Below are positions 8,872 to 17,923 of a stretch of DNA of 64,000 nucleotides, one piece after another (positions within the stretch are counted from its first letter, which is position 1; every line of letters starts with the position of its first letter). A program made the translations under genes and the position numbers. Where the stretch lies: the NCBI GenBank assembly GCA_902362775.1, contig CABIXV010000005.1:158079-222078 (forward strand). Reading direction: 5' to 3'. The notes beneath the pieces are model-generated. The model made no database searches and had not been told where the DNA came from. It worked only from the letters and a program-made list of their open reading frames with translations. The DNA is from Clostridiales bacterium (GTDB lineage Bacteria; Bacillota; Clostridia; Oscillospirales; Oscillospiraceae).

Positions 8872-8968
8872 AATTTCGCTTCCTTATCAAGTCATTTTAT
8901 ATATTTTCAAGTTTTTCAGGAAAAATACCTAAAATCTTTGAAATAATGCCACATTATGGAATTTGCGC

Positions 8969-10804
8969 TTACAGCCGGAGCAACCGGGCCAGCTTATCCC
9001 CCTTGGGCATCAGGGACAGGTCCTCCCGTGAGATGGCCCGCAGGGCCACCACCAGCACCAGATAGACCACCATAGCCACTCCGATAGCCGCCAAGGTGGC
9101 CACAGCGTTGCCCATCCTGCTGAGGACCGCCTCCGTCCCCCCCTCGGGGACCGCACTGAGCAACCGGGCCAGCACACGGTAGACTACCCATGCGGCTCCG
9201 CCCATCAAAGCGGAAGCTGCCAGCGGTTTAACAAAAATAGGCAGATACCGGGGCCTCTTGGGGATGACCCGGGAAATAATAAGCAAGTCCAGCGCCAGGC
9301 ATAGGCCGAAGCACAGAATATTACCCGCCGGTGCGCCGAAGATACCGACTTCGGGCCGGACCACCAGGTTATAGTTGGTCACGATCTTCAGCACCCCACC
9401 CAGCACCATGACCAACACGGGCAGGTTGACAAACCCATGGGCCTGGAGGATGGAGTTGCACACCAGCATCATACACACAAAGACAGTAGCCAGGCCCAGA
9501 GTGGACAGCAGGGGACCAGCCAGATCCGGGTTGAGCTTGGTAAAAAGTAGCCGCATGATAGGCTGGCCCATGACGAACAGGCCCACTCCCATTGGGAAAG
9601 CCAAAAGGGCGGTGATGCGTAGAGCGGAGCCAGTGATCTTGGCGCTTCCCCGGCGATCCCGGCGGGCCAGCGCACCAGAAACGGCTGGGATGACCGAGGC
9701 AGTGATGGCAGCCATAAGGGAAGTAGGCAAATTATAGATATTCAGCGCCCCGCCATAATTCCCGTAGAGGGTCCGGCTCACATCCTGCACCGCGTCGCTC
9801 AGGGCTTGGGCAGCGGCCGGCGGGGCCTCCAGGGCCATCTGCTGGGTCAAAGAGGCCATGTTAGCGGCGGCCCCAGCAGCCAGAGTTTCCTTCCATGTGT
9901 TCAGTGCGTTCTCCAGGGCGCCAAAGTCCACAAAGTCGGCATACAGCGCCCAACTGGCGGGGTCCTCCACCAGTGCCCGCTGAAGCTGCCCCTGGACCAG
10001 CGAGGAGTCGATGACCGTAACGATGCCCACCATAGAGGAGCTGAGGGTGATTGGAATGGCGATGCGCAGGATATCCTTCAAAATACTGCCCGCGCCGTCT
10101 GGCACATCTCGGGACAGCCGGGGCTCACGGGCCCGGCCAAAGCCGTAGCTGAGTAGCATATAGGCCAGGGCCACCACAGTACCCACCGTCACGCCGGTAA
10201 TAGCGCCGGCAGCGGCCACATGGGCGGGCTGCCCCGCCTGAATCAGCCAGTAGGCCAGGGACAGGCCGATGACCAGCTTGCAAAGGGCCTCAATGATCTG
10301 GGAGATGGAGGTGGGGGCCATGTCGCTGTGTCCCTGGGAATACCCCCGGAAGGCGGCCAGACAGCCCACGCACACTACGGCGGGAGCCAGCGCCTTGATG
10401 CCGGCGGCGGCCTTGGTGTCGTTCATCATGGCGGCCAGCGTATCGGCCTTGAAATACATCACTAAAAAGGAGACCAGACCCAGGGACAAAAACAGGAGCA
10501 TCGATACCCGAAAGGTCTTGCGCATCTGATTGTGGCGCCCCAGGGCACTGGCCTCGCTGACCAGCTTGGACACGGCCACAGGCAGGCCGGCAGTGGAGAT
10601 GGTCAGCAGGACCGCATAGATATTATAGGCGTTGGTAAAGTCGGTGTTCCCCTGCTCCCCAATGATATTGACCAGGGGGATCTTGTAGAACATACCGATG
10701 AGCTTGACCACCAGGATGCCCACAGCCAGGATGGCCGCTCCGCCAAAAAAGGTATTTTGTTTCTGACCGCTGATCCGGCGGGGGGCGGTATCTCGTTGGG
10801 ACAT
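8969..10804 (-). CDS. Polysaccharide biosynthesis/oligosaccharide flippase (SpoVB/MurJ-like MVF family)
   Basis: A 611-residue polytopic membrane protein with about 14 predicted helices. Its N-terminal FFGGAAILAVGILVVKLIGMFYKIPL followed by GLPVAVSKLVSE is typical of the SpoVB/YabM/Ytg group of lipid-linked oligosaccharide flippases. It sits directly upstream of mazG, as yabM does in Bacillus. A periplasmic-type insertion near residues 280-340 makes it somewhat longer than the usual 520-550 residues. AAAGGAGG precedes the ATG. It may move a cell-wall or spore-cortex precursor; the substrate is inferred. Confidence 0.88.
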   Translation of the reverse strand: MSQRDTAPRRISGQKQNTFFGGAAILAVGILVVKLIGMFYKIPLVNIIGEQGNTDFTNAYNIYAVLLTISTAGLPVAVSKLVSEASALGRHNQMRKTFRVSMLLFLSLGLVSFLVMYFKADTLAAMMNDTKAAAGIKALAPAVVCVGCLAAFRGYSQGHSDMAPTSISQIIEALCKLVIGLSLAYWLIQAGQPAHVAAAGAITGVTVGTVVALAYMLLSYGFGRAREPRLSRDVPDGAGSILKDILRIAIPITLSSSMVGIVTVIDSSLVQGQLQRALVEDPASWALYADFVDFGALENALNTWKETLAAGAAANMASLTQQMALEAPPAAAQALSDAVQDVSRTLYGNYGGALNIYNLPTSLMAAITASVIPAVSGALARRDRRGSAKITGSALRITALLAFPMGVGLFVMGQPIMRLLFTKLNPDLAGPLLSTLGLATVFVCMMLVCNSILQAHGFVNLPVLVMVLGGVLKIVTNYNLVVRPEVGIFGAPAGNILCFGLCLALDLLIISRVIPKRPRYLPIFVKPLAASALMGGAAWVVYRVLARLLSAVPEGGTEAVLSRMGNAVATLAAIGVAMVVYLVLVVALRAISREDLSLMPKGDKLARLLRL

Positions 10805-10876
10805 AGGCAGCCTCCTTTATGCTGGGCACAGAGAGGGGAGAGAGCTCCGCTTTCCCACCTCTCCGTGGGTATCGCT

Positions 10877-12181
10877 TCATATGCCAAAGATTCGGGGCAG
10901 GGCGTAGCCCTCCACCTCGGCCCGGATCTTCTCCAGGTCCAGGGTGAAAAATTCCCCCTTCTCATATATGACCTTCCCCCTGGCCATATTCATGACCACG
11001 TTGGAACCTCGGGCAGAAAAGGCCAGGTTTTCCACCGCGTCGTGACAGGGGAACAGGTTGGGGGCGGAAAAGTCCACCAGGATCAGGTCGGCCGTCTTGC
11101 CGGGGGCGATGACTCCGGTATCCCGGCCCAGGGCCCTGGCCCCATTGACCGTGGCCATCTCCAGGGCCTGTTGGGCCGTGACCGCCTCCGGGTCCAGGCC
11201 GACTCCCTTGTGGAGAATCGCGGCCAGCTTGATCTCCTCAAACAGGTCGTGACTGTTGTTGGATGCCACCCCGTCGGTCCCCAGGGCCACGTTGACCCCG
11301 GCCTTTAGCATCTGGGGGACTCGGGCCACGCCGGAGGCCAGCTTCAAATTGGAGACCGGGTTGTGGACGGCGGTGATGTGTTTCTGGGCCATGATGTCCA
11401 TATCCTGGTCAGACACCCAGACACAGTGGGCGGCGATACCCCCCCGCTCCCACACTCCGTATTGGTCCAGGAGGGCGACGGGGGTTTTCCCATATTTCTT
11501 CCAGCAGTTCTCATGCTCTGACTGGGTCTCAGAGATGTGGACCTGCATCCCTAAGCCATGCCTCCGGGCAAAGTCAGCCGTCCACTCCCACAGTGGGGGA
11601 CAAGAGGTGTACTCCGCGTGAATAGATGCGTCCACTAGGATCTGCCCCTCGCCGGCGCCGTGCCAGGAGTCCCTCAGGATCTCTTCATTTATGCAGTCCT
11701 CACAGCAGGCAGGATCAAACTCCTCTGGTTTTCCAAAATACACTCCACCACAGGACAGATTGGCGGAGATACCCGCCTCCAGCACAGTTTTGGCGATGGC
11801 GTCGGTGTACATATACATATCCGCGATACAGGTAGTGCCGCTAGCAATCATCTCGGCCAGCCCCAGAGCGGTGCCCGCGGCAACGCATCGGGCATCCAGC
11901 TTGTCCTCGGCCGGGAAGATATAGTCGTTCAGCCAGTGGTGCAGGTCGTGTCCGCCTCCGTACCCCCGCAGGAGGGCCATGGCCACATGAGTGTGGGCGT
12001 TGACCAGGCCGGGCATGAGCACCTTGCCAGTCCCGTCAATGACCCGGTCAAACTCCCCCTGGGGGCGGGCAGTGCCCACCGAGGCGATTTTTGTGCCCTC
12101 CACCGCTACAAATGCGTCTTTCAGGACCGGTTGGGCCGAGTCCATGGTCACAGCGGTGACATGTTCCAACAACAGTGACAT
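10877..12181 (-). CDS. mtaD: Amidohydrolase, S-adenosylhomocysteine/methylthioadenosine deaminase-like
   Basis: A 434-residue metal-dependent amidohydrolase of the MtaD/SsnA group. It has the HTHVAMALLRG metal motif near residue 64, a His in VHISETQSE near 215, the GIAAHCVW strand, and the catalytic Asp in ALGTDGVASNN near 305. Enzymes of this family deaminate S-adenosylhomocysteine, methylthioadenosine or adenosine. The flanking purine nucleoside phosphorylase supports a role in purine salvage from SAM by-products. The gene starts 1 bp after the small upstream gene, so the two are translationally close. Confidence 0.85.
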   Translation of the reverse strand: MSLLLEHVTAVTMDSAQPVLKDAFVAVEGTKIASVGTARPQGEFDRVIDGTGKVLMPGLVNAHTHVAMALLRGYGGGHDLHHWLNDYIFPAEDKLDARCVAAGTALGLAEMIASGTTCIADMYMYTDAIAKTVLEAGISANLSCGGVYFGKPEEFDPACCEDCINEEILRDSWHGAGEGQILVDASIHAEYTSCPPLWEWTADFARRHGLGMQVHISETQSEHENCWKKYGKTPVALLDQYGVWERGGIAAHCVWVSDQDMDIMAQKHITAVHNPVSNLKLASGVARVPQMLKAGVNVALGTDGVASNNSHDLFEEIKLAAILHKGVGLDPEAVTAQQALEMATVNGARALGRDTGVIAPGKTADLILVDFSAPNLFPCHDAVENLAFSARGSNVVMNMARGKVIYEKGEFFTLDLEKIRAEVEGYALPRIFGI

Positions 12182-12182
12182 A

Positions 12183-12455
12183 TCAGATCCCTCTCAGTAT
12201 CGCTCTGGCCCAGTCCAGATCCTTCCGGCGGACATAGAGCTTATATTCCACCCAGGCCCCGTCGTTCATACCGAAGGTGCCGGTGCGGCCCCGGCTGCTG
12301 CCGCCGCACAGCCCCTCCCACATAGTGGGGCTGGTCAGATCCTTGCTCCGGTAGATATAGTCGAGCCCCGCCCCCTCCAGGGTGTCGCGCACCTGGTTAA
12401 AGCGGCTGAGGTCATAGGTCAGGAACAGCTCTACGCGGTTGAAGATTGTAATCAT
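12183..12455 (-). CDS. DUF2007-like small protein, unknown function
   Basis: A 90-residue soluble protein. It begins MITIFNRVELFLTYDL and resembles the small DUF2007/'putative signal transducing' fold, with a beta-alpha unit comparing hydrophobic and charged strands. I chose the ATG at 12455 because AAAGGTGG lies eight bases before it. A GTG four codons upstream overlaps that ribosome site. It lies between punA and mtaD with almost no spacing, so it is part of that operon. No function is assigned. Confidence 0.7.
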   Translation of the reverse strand: MITIFNRVELFLTYDLSRFNQVRDTLEGAGLDYIYRSKDLTSPTMWEGLCGGSSRGRTGTFGMNDGAWVEYKLYVRRKDLDWARAILRGI

Positions 12456-12489
12456 GGACAAAGCCACCTTTCATCGCCGGGCAAAGAGA

Positions 12490-13314
12490 TCACATCTTCC
12501 TCAGACACGCCCGCACCAGACCGGAGAACTTTTCACGGGCCGCCTCGCCGGCTTCCAGCACCTCCTGCTCGCTGAGAGGCTGGTCCAGGATGCCGGCAGC
12601 CATATTGGACAGCAGAGTCAGGCCCAGCACCTCCATGCCACAGTGGCCGGCCACGATGACCTCCGGCGCGGTGGACATGCCCACGGCGTCGCCCCCCAGG
12701 ACGCGGGCGGCCCGGACCTCTGCCGGGGTCTCATACTGAGGCCCGTAGCAGTAGAAGTAGACCCCCTCCCGCAGAGGAATGCCCAGCTCCTGGGCCGTCT
12801 GGCGGGCCAGCTCCCGGAGGCGGGGGGTGTACAGATGGGAGGCGTCGGGGAATCGGACCCCGAACTCGGGCAGATTTTCCCCCCGGAGAGGAGACTCGGA
12901 AAACATCTTGATGTGGTCGGTAATGAGCATCAGGTCCCCGGCCTGCCAGCTGGTGTTGACGCATCCGGCGGCATTGGTGACGATCAGGGTGTCACACCCC
13001 AGCAGGCGCAGCACCCGGACGGCGTAGGACACCTCCTCATAGGAGTAGCCCTCGTAGTGGTGCGTTCGGCCCTGCATGACCGCCACCCGCTGCCCCTCCA
13101 GAGTGCCGAAGACCAGCCGCCCCTTGTGTCCCGGCGCGGTGGATGCCTTAAAGTTGGGAATATCCAAGTAATCGATGGCGACGGCACCCTCCACCTCGTC
13201 CCCCATATAGCCTAGACCGGAGCCCAACACCATGGCCACCTTAGGGATAAAGTCTCCAAGGCGGTCCCGGATCGCTTTGGCGCTGGTCCGGTATTGCTCC
13301 ATCGTATAGCCCAT
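12490..13314 (-). CDS. punA: Purine-nucleoside phosphorylase, trimeric type
   Basis: A 274-residue enzyme of the PNP/MTAP family. It shows the phosphate loop VLGSGLG near residue 30, GHKGRLVFG, MQGRTHHYEG near 80, VTNAAG and YGPQYETPAE. It converts inosine/guanosine plus phosphate to the base and ribose-1-phosphate. The ATG at 13314 follows AAGGAGG. A 48-codon upstream extension exists in frame but it covers the preceding zinc-ribbon gene and is not real. It is followed by a small gene and the SAH/MTA deaminase, forming a purine salvage run. Confidence 0.94.
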   Translation of the reverse strand: MGYTMEQYRTSAKAIRDRLGDFIPKVAMVLGSGLGYMGDEVEGAVAIDYLDIPNFKASTAPGHKGRLVFGTLEGQRVAVMQGRTHHYEGYSYEEVSYAVRVLRLLGCDTLIVTNAAGCVNTSWQAGDLMLITDHIKMFSESPLRGENLPEFGVRFPDASHLYTPRLRELARQTAQELGIPLREGVYFYCYGPQYETPAEVRAARVLGGDAVGMSTAPEVIVAGHCGMEVLGLTLLSNMAAGILDQPLSEQEVLEAGEAAREKFSGLVRACLRKM

Positions 13315-13324
13315 GGCCCCCTCC

Positions 13325-13717
13325 TTACAGAGAGGCGCCGCAGCTGCGGCAGAACTTGTCCCCTTTACCGCAGGGCGCGCCGCAGGCGGGGCAGCTGCGG
13401 GACTGGCGCAGGTCGGCGATGCGGGATTTGACCTCCTCCACCTTGGCCGCGGTCTCATCGGCCTCGGCCAGCAGCTCTGTCACCGGGTCTCCCTCAGGGG
13501 TCTGGCCCCTGTGGGTGTCATACATCACCTGGCCCAGTCGGCGCAGGATGTCGTTGAAATCTCCGTTCAGATCAAAGAGCTGGACATTCAGCTTGGCCAC
13601 GTCCACCATCTGGCCCGCCTTCTTACCCGCCACCCTGGCGGTGTCGGCGGCGGCATCGGCGGCCACAGAGGCAGTGCCGCGGATCTTATCCAGCAGTTCC
13701 TTCACCTTGTCGTCCAT
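13325..13717 (-). CDS. Zinc-ribbon protein with helical N-terminal domain
   Basis: A 130-residue protein. Residues 1-105 are largely alpha-helical and Ala/Asp/Glu-rich, probably a coiled coil. The C-terminus is a double zinc-ribbon knuckle: CPACGAPCGKG followed by FCRSCG. Such proteins are widespread in Clostridia and have no defined function. The ATG at 13717 follows AAAGGAG by eight bases. It lies 10 bp upstream of punA on the same strand. Confidence 0.8.
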   Translation of the reverse strand: MDDKVKELLDKIRGTASVAADAAADTARVAGKKAGQMVDVAKLNVQLFDLNGDFNDILRRLGQVMYDTHRGQTPEGDPVTELLAEADETAAKVEEVKSRIADLRQSRSCPACGAPCGKGDKFCRSCGASL

Positions 13718-13865
13718 ACTATGCGCTCCTTTCCCGCATCTGTATTTCAGTTTCGTCAGAGGGGAGGAGACCACTCTCCACCCGTGACAGTTCCCTGTTA
13801 TTTTACACCAATCCCCCTGTGATTGCAACAAATCCCTGTGCAGCCGGCGGTTTTCCGTAAAAAAT

Positions 13866-13894
13866 AGCCCGCCCGCGCCGGGCGCGGACGGGCT
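13866..13894 (-). terminator. Terminator of the ymdB-yhaO-yhaN-lepB run
   Basis: On the - strand, AGCCCGTCCGCGCC and GGCGCGGGCGGGCT form a GC-rich stem followed by ATTTTTTACGG. It lies 15 nt after the signal peptidase stop codon. Confidence 0.85.
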
Positions 13895-13909
13895 GAAGCC
13901 GATATTCCG

Positions 13910-14521
13910 TTACAGGGGACCGATCTTGGAAGGGGGCCACAGGCCGCACACCACCTTGCCCAGCACATAATCCTCGTCGATGGTGCCCAGCCGGGCATCC
14001 CGGCTGTCGGTAGACTTGTTCCGGTTATCTCCCATCACAAAGATAGAGCCCTCAGGCACCTCCCAGTGGGTCTGAACTCCCGTGGAGTCGTAGGCGGAGG
14101 GAGTATAGGGCACCCCCATAGGCTCTCTGATATAGGGCTCGTCCAGAGCCACCCCGTCCACATAGACCGTACTGGTGCCATAGTCGATATCCACGGTCTG
14201 ACCGCCGGTGGCGATAACCCGCTTGACGATGGCCTTGCCCCCTAAAAACTCAGCCGTGGTCTTGTTGACAACCACGATATCCCCCTGCTGGGGCTGGTAG
14301 CCCAGGGACCAGACCAGCATCATCTCCCCGTGCTGCAGGGTGTTGTTCATAGACTCTCCATCCACCCGGGTCAGACGGCCCAAGCAGGTAAACAGCAGCA
14401 CCGCGGCCAGGACACAGCCCATCAGCATCTGGAGCCACTCATACAGCTCCGACCCCAGAGGCCGCACCTCCTGGGGCTCCTCGTCCTTCTGGTCCAGGAA
14501 CTGATCCATCTCTTCTGACAA
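13910..14521 (-). CDS. lepB: Signal peptidase I
   Basis: A type I signal peptidase of about 203 residues with one N-terminal membrane helix (about residues 33-47). The catalytic Ser57 is in VDGESMNNTL and the general-base Lys100 in IVKRVIA. The C-terminal GDNRNKSTDSRDAR box E is present. It removes signal peptides at the outer membrane face. The start is probably TTG at 14521, eight bases after AAGGAGG; a GTG eight codons further upstream would place the ribosome site inside the gene. It is the last gene before the strong hairpin at 13.87 kb. Confidence 0.92.
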   Translation of the reverse strand: MSEEMDQFLDQKDEEPQEVRPLGSELYEWLQMLMGCVLAAVLLFTCLGRLTRVDGESMNNTLQHGEMMLVWSLGYQPQQGDIVVVNKTTAEFLGGKAIVKRVIATGGQTVDIDYGTSTVYVDGVALDEPYIREPMGVPYTPSAYDSTGVQTHWEVPEGSIFVMGDNRNKSTDSRDARLGTIDEDYVLGKVVCGLWPPSKIGPL

Positions 14522-14589
14522 AGGGTATCCCTCCTTCTGTATCACCGTGAAGCCCTGCTATTATAGCCGCTTTTCCATCCAAATTCAAC

Positions 14590-16842
14590 TTATAATTCCA
14601 ACCGGGTAACCGCAGACGTCCCCTCCAGGGCAGCCCCTTCCCGGCGCTGGCAGGTAAAGAGGAGGACCTGCTGCTCACGGGCCAGCTCCTTCAGCAGCTC
14701 CAGCGCCAGGACCATCCGCCTGTCGTCAAAGGCGGCCAAGGCGTCGTCCAGCAGGATGGGGGGCTTCTCAGGCAGACATAGGCCGCACACCGCCAGCCGC
14801 ACCGACAGGTACAGTTGGTCCGCGGTCCCTCGGGACAGGAACAGCGCGTTTCTAGGCGACACATCTTCTATCCGGGCGGCAGCACCCTCCAGCTCCCGGT
14901 TCAGTGCCACCGACTGGTACCGCTGCCCGGTGAGCCGGGCCAGATACTGGCCGGACAGCCGGTTCAGCTCCGGGGAGAATCGCTGCTGGAGCTGGGCGTT
15001 GGCCTCTTTCAGTGCCTCCAGCGCAACAGCCAGGGCACGATATTCCTCCTGTCGGCGGTCCAGTTGGGCAGCCAGCTCCTCCCGACGGGCAGCCAGGGCC
15101 GCCGGATCGCCCACCGCCTTCCGCTGTCCCAGGGCCTGATTCAGGTCCTGGTCAGTCTGGGCCAGCCGGCGCTCCGTCTCCGCCAGGGCCCGCTCTGTTT
15201 CCTCCGGTGTCCGGGCGGGGGGCTCCGCCTCTCCAACGGGTTCAGGCAGCCCGCCTCCCTGGGCCTCTAAGTCATCCAGACGGCGGCGGCGCTCCTCCAC
15301 CCGCTCCCGCGCCAGGGACAGCTCGTGGTCCAGATTCAGCCCTCTGGACAGGGCGGCGGAGCAGCCGAACAGGTCGGTGACCTGGGGGGAGAAAGTGTGG
15401 ACAAAGTCCAACAGGTCCGTCCGGCTGTTGTCCCGGCGGGCCTGCCGGTCGCTCAACGTTCCCCGGATGGTCCGAACCTGGCGGGCCGCCTCTTCCGCCG
15501 CCTGGCACCGCCGCCGGTAGTCCTGGGCCAGTTCCTCCAGCTCCTGGGGGGACTGCACCCGGTACCGCTCCAGCAGCTTGGCGCACCGGTCCTCCCAGGC
15601 CCGTCGGCCGGTGTGGTTGACAAACCCCGCCATCAAGGTGAGCAGAAAGATGAAACCCCCGGCGTAGAGGGGATAGGACAGCAGTTGTCCCTCCCGGACC
15701 CCGCCGACCACACCGGCAATCAGGGCAAACAGCAGGCCCAGAGCAGGGAACAGCTTGGCCGCCATCCCCTTGACCCGCGCGGTGGCCAGGCCGGTGTTGT
15801 AGTCGGACAGGGCCTTCTGGACGGCCTGGCCCCCTTCCTCCCAGGTCATGCCAGGAAAGCGGTCGTCCTGGGCCGCGATCTGTGCCTGGACATAGACCTC
15901 CTCCGCCTCCTTCCGGGCCGCCTCGCCCTGGCGCAGTTCCTCGTCCAGCACCTTCAAATATTGCAGCTCTCCCTGTGCCTTCTTCAGCAGGTCCTTGTCG
16001 GGCAGCGGGCCGTATTTGGCCGTCTCCCCCTCCAGGGTGGCCAGTTGGCTCCTGGCCGCCTCAAGCTCCTCCCTGGCCTGGGCAAAGCGCCGGTCCAGCT
16101 CTCGCTGGGCCAATCGGCGGTGGGTCGCCCGCTCGGCGGCCAGCAGGTCTCTACGGGCGGACAGGGCGGTCCGCTCCCCCTCCAGCAGGGCGATGCGGCC
16201 GGACAGCTCCTCCAACTGCTCCAGGGCCTGGTCCACCTCCCGTAGCTCTCCCTCCAGCCTGGGGATCAGCCCCACGCTTCGGTTGACCTTTCGGCGGTTG
16301 AGCCACTCCCGCAGCCTCCCCTCGGTCTGGGAGTAGGACACGTCCTCCTCCCCGGAGGACACCAGCGCGGCAATACGCCGCTCCAGCTCCGGGGCCGCTG
16401 TAACCGCCAGATCTCCACCCGATCCAATGAAGGCCGACCGCTCAAAGACCTCCCGTCCCACACCGGTGAGCAGCTCGCCGCAGTTGGCGGCAGTCAGGCC
16501 GGGGACCGCCTCCTCCGTCCCGGTGTAGACGGCGGAAAAGGCCCCGAAGGGAGCGCTGCCCTTGGGACCCCGGCGGAGGGTGATGTCCCGGTCCTGCCAC
16601 TCCAGGTCCATAGTCCCCTCCATGGGGGCGCCGGACCAGGGCTGATACCGGTTCTTGTCCGCCAAATACCCCTTTTTATCCCGGTCCCGGGTATCGATGC
16701 CATAGAGCATAGCCTTCCAAAAGGCGGCCCAGGTGGATTTGCCCCCCTCGTTGGGGGCATAGATCAGATTTAAGCCATCCCCCAGCTCCAGCCGGGCGTG
16801 GTCCAGCTTGCCGAAAGTGGCCGTCATGGATCTTATCTTCAT
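14590..16842 (-). CDS. AAA family ATPase, SbcC/Rad50-like (YhaN type)
   Basis: A 750-residue SMC-like ATPase. Walker A is APNEGGKSTW near residue 35. A long Arg/Glu/Leu-rich coiled-coil region is interrupted near residue 400 by two adjacent hydrophobic segments, and Walker B LLDDALAAFDD is near the C-terminus. Two membrane helices inside the coiled coil mark the YhaN group rather than cytosolic SbcC. The ATG overlaps the stop of the exonuclease gene (ATGA). The pair resembles SbcD/SbcC and probably acts in DNA end processing at the membrane (inference). Confidence 0.87.
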   Translation of the reverse strand: MKIRSMTATFGKLDHARLELGDGLNLIYAPNEGGKSTWAAFWKAMLYGIDTRDRDKKGYLADKNRYQPWSGAPMEGTMDLEWQDRDITLRRGPKGSAPFGAFSAVYTGTEEAVPGLTAANCGELLTGVGREVFERSAFIGSGGDLAVTAAPELERRIAALVSSGEEDVSYSQTEGRLREWLNRRKVNRSVGLIPRLEGELREVDQALEQLEELSGRIALLEGERTALSARRDLLAAERATHRRLAQRELDRRFAQAREELEAARSQLATLEGETAKYGPLPDKDLLKKAQGELQYLKVLDEELRQGEAARKEAEEVYVQAQIAAQDDRFPGMTWEEGGQAVQKALSDYNTGLATARVKGMAAKLFPALGLLFALIAGVVGGVREGQLLSYPLYAGGFIFLLTLMAGFVNHTGRRAWEDRCAKLLERYRVQSPQELEELAQDYRRRCQAAEEAARQVRTIRGTLSDRQARRDNSRTDLLDFVHTFSPQVTDLFGCSAALSRGLNLDHELSLARERVEERRRRLDDLEAQGGGLPEPVGEAEPPARTPEETERALAETERRLAQTDQDLNQALGQRKAVGDPAALAARREELAAQLDRRQEEYRALAVALEALKEANAQLQQRFSPELNRLSGQYLARLTGQRYQSVALNRELEGAAARIEDVSPRNALFLSRGTADQLYLSVRLAVCGLCLPEKPPILLDDALAAFDDRRMVLALELLKELAREQQVLLFTCQRREGAALEGTSAVTRLEL

Positions 16843-17921
16843 AGGGACACATCCTCCCCGCCCTCCAGGGCGGCCAGGCCGAACCGGGCGGCCATCTGAT
16901 AGGTCCGCTCCTCCGGCTCCTCTTGACATTTTGTCCATATGGCCCGGAGAAAGAGGCCAGTCAGGGTGTCCTCCTCCCGCCGTTTCCACAGGTCTGTGGG
17001 CAGTCTTGTCTGGTCCCGGAGGGTCAGGCCGTAAAACCGGGGGGCCAGTTCCCGCTCCAGCGCCGGCAGATTTGGGCTCTCTCCCTCGCCGGTGAGCACA
17101 ATGCGGTAAATGTGCTCGCTGGTGTCCTGGGGCAGGGCGGCCAGTACGGCCTCCAGCGGTTCCTTTCCCGTAACATCCACCGGCAGAATCTCATACCGGC
17201 GGCGGCCCAGGGGGAGGAGCTGGGCCTGGGCCCGGTCCTCCTCCAGCTCTACATAGAGCACGCCCTTCTGTCCCAGCTCGTCAAAGCCGCGGCCCTCCGG
17301 GCAGCCGGGATAGGCCCAGAAGGTCCGGCCCGCCCGCCGCAGGCCGCTCCCCTGGTGGATATGGCCCAGGGCCAGGTAGTCCAGGCCGCTGGTCTCGATC
17401 TCGGCGGGGGAGAGGGGCCCATACTCGCTCTGGGGCGCCGTGTCGCCGTGGACGCACATGATCTGCACACCCTTCCCCTCTGGGGCCCGGAAGCCGGCCA
17501 GCGGGCTGTCTGTCTGGCGGCCGTCATAAAAGGCCCGGCCCCAGACCGTGCAGCCCAACTGGGGCAGCTCTACCGCCTCCATCTGTGGGGAGGAGAAAAT
17601 ATGGACGTTTTCCGGCCAGTCCAGGGTGGCGTACACCGACCGGGGGGACCAGAAATCGTGGTTTCCCGGAGAGAGGAACACCGGGCAGGGGATGTCCCCC
17701 AGGGCCCGGGCCAGGGCCTGGGCCGTCTCCTGAAAGACCCGCTCCGAGTCCAGCAGATCTCCGGCCAGCAGCACCAGGTCGGCCGCCCTCTCCCGTGCCG
17801 CCTGGGCCATGCGGCCCAGCAGCTCCCTCTGCTCTCCCCGCCGCCGTGCCGCCTGGTCCGGGGAGAGGCCAGAAAAGGGGCTGTCCAGGTGGAAGTCAGC
17901 CCCATGGATTATTCTAATCAT
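16839..17921 (-). CDS. Metallophosphoesterase/DNA repair exonuclease (YhaO/SbcD-like)
   Basis: A 360-residue calcineurin-like phosphoesterase. Metal-binding motifs are in order: GADFHLD, LLAGDLLDS, LSPGNHDF, MCVHGDTA and LALGHIH. This is the Mre11/SbcD nuclease core. The ATG at 17921 follows GGAGG and starts 2 nt after the ymdB stop. The next gene, a YhaN-type ATPase, overlaps by 4 nt, so the two form a nuclease/ATPase complex as in Bacillus yhaO-yhaN. Confidence 0.9.
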   Translation of the reverse strand: MIRIIHGADFHLDSPFSGLSPDQAARRRGEQRELLGRMAQAARERAADLVLLAGDLLDSERVFQETAQALARALGDIPCPVFLSPGNHDFWSPRSVYATLDWPENVHIFSSPQMEAVELPQLGCTVWGRAFYDGRQTDSPLAGFRAPEGKGVQIMCVHGDTAPQSEYGPLSPAEIETSGLDYLALGHIHQGSGLRRAGRTFWAYPGCPEGRGFDELGQKGVLYVELEEDRAQAQLLPLGRRRYEILPVDVTGKEPLEAVLAALPQDTSEHIYRIVLTGEGESPNLPALERELAPRFYGLTLRDQTRLPTDLWKRREEDTLTGLFLRAIWTKCQEEPEERTYQMAARFGLAALEGGEDVSL

Positions 17922-17923
17922 GA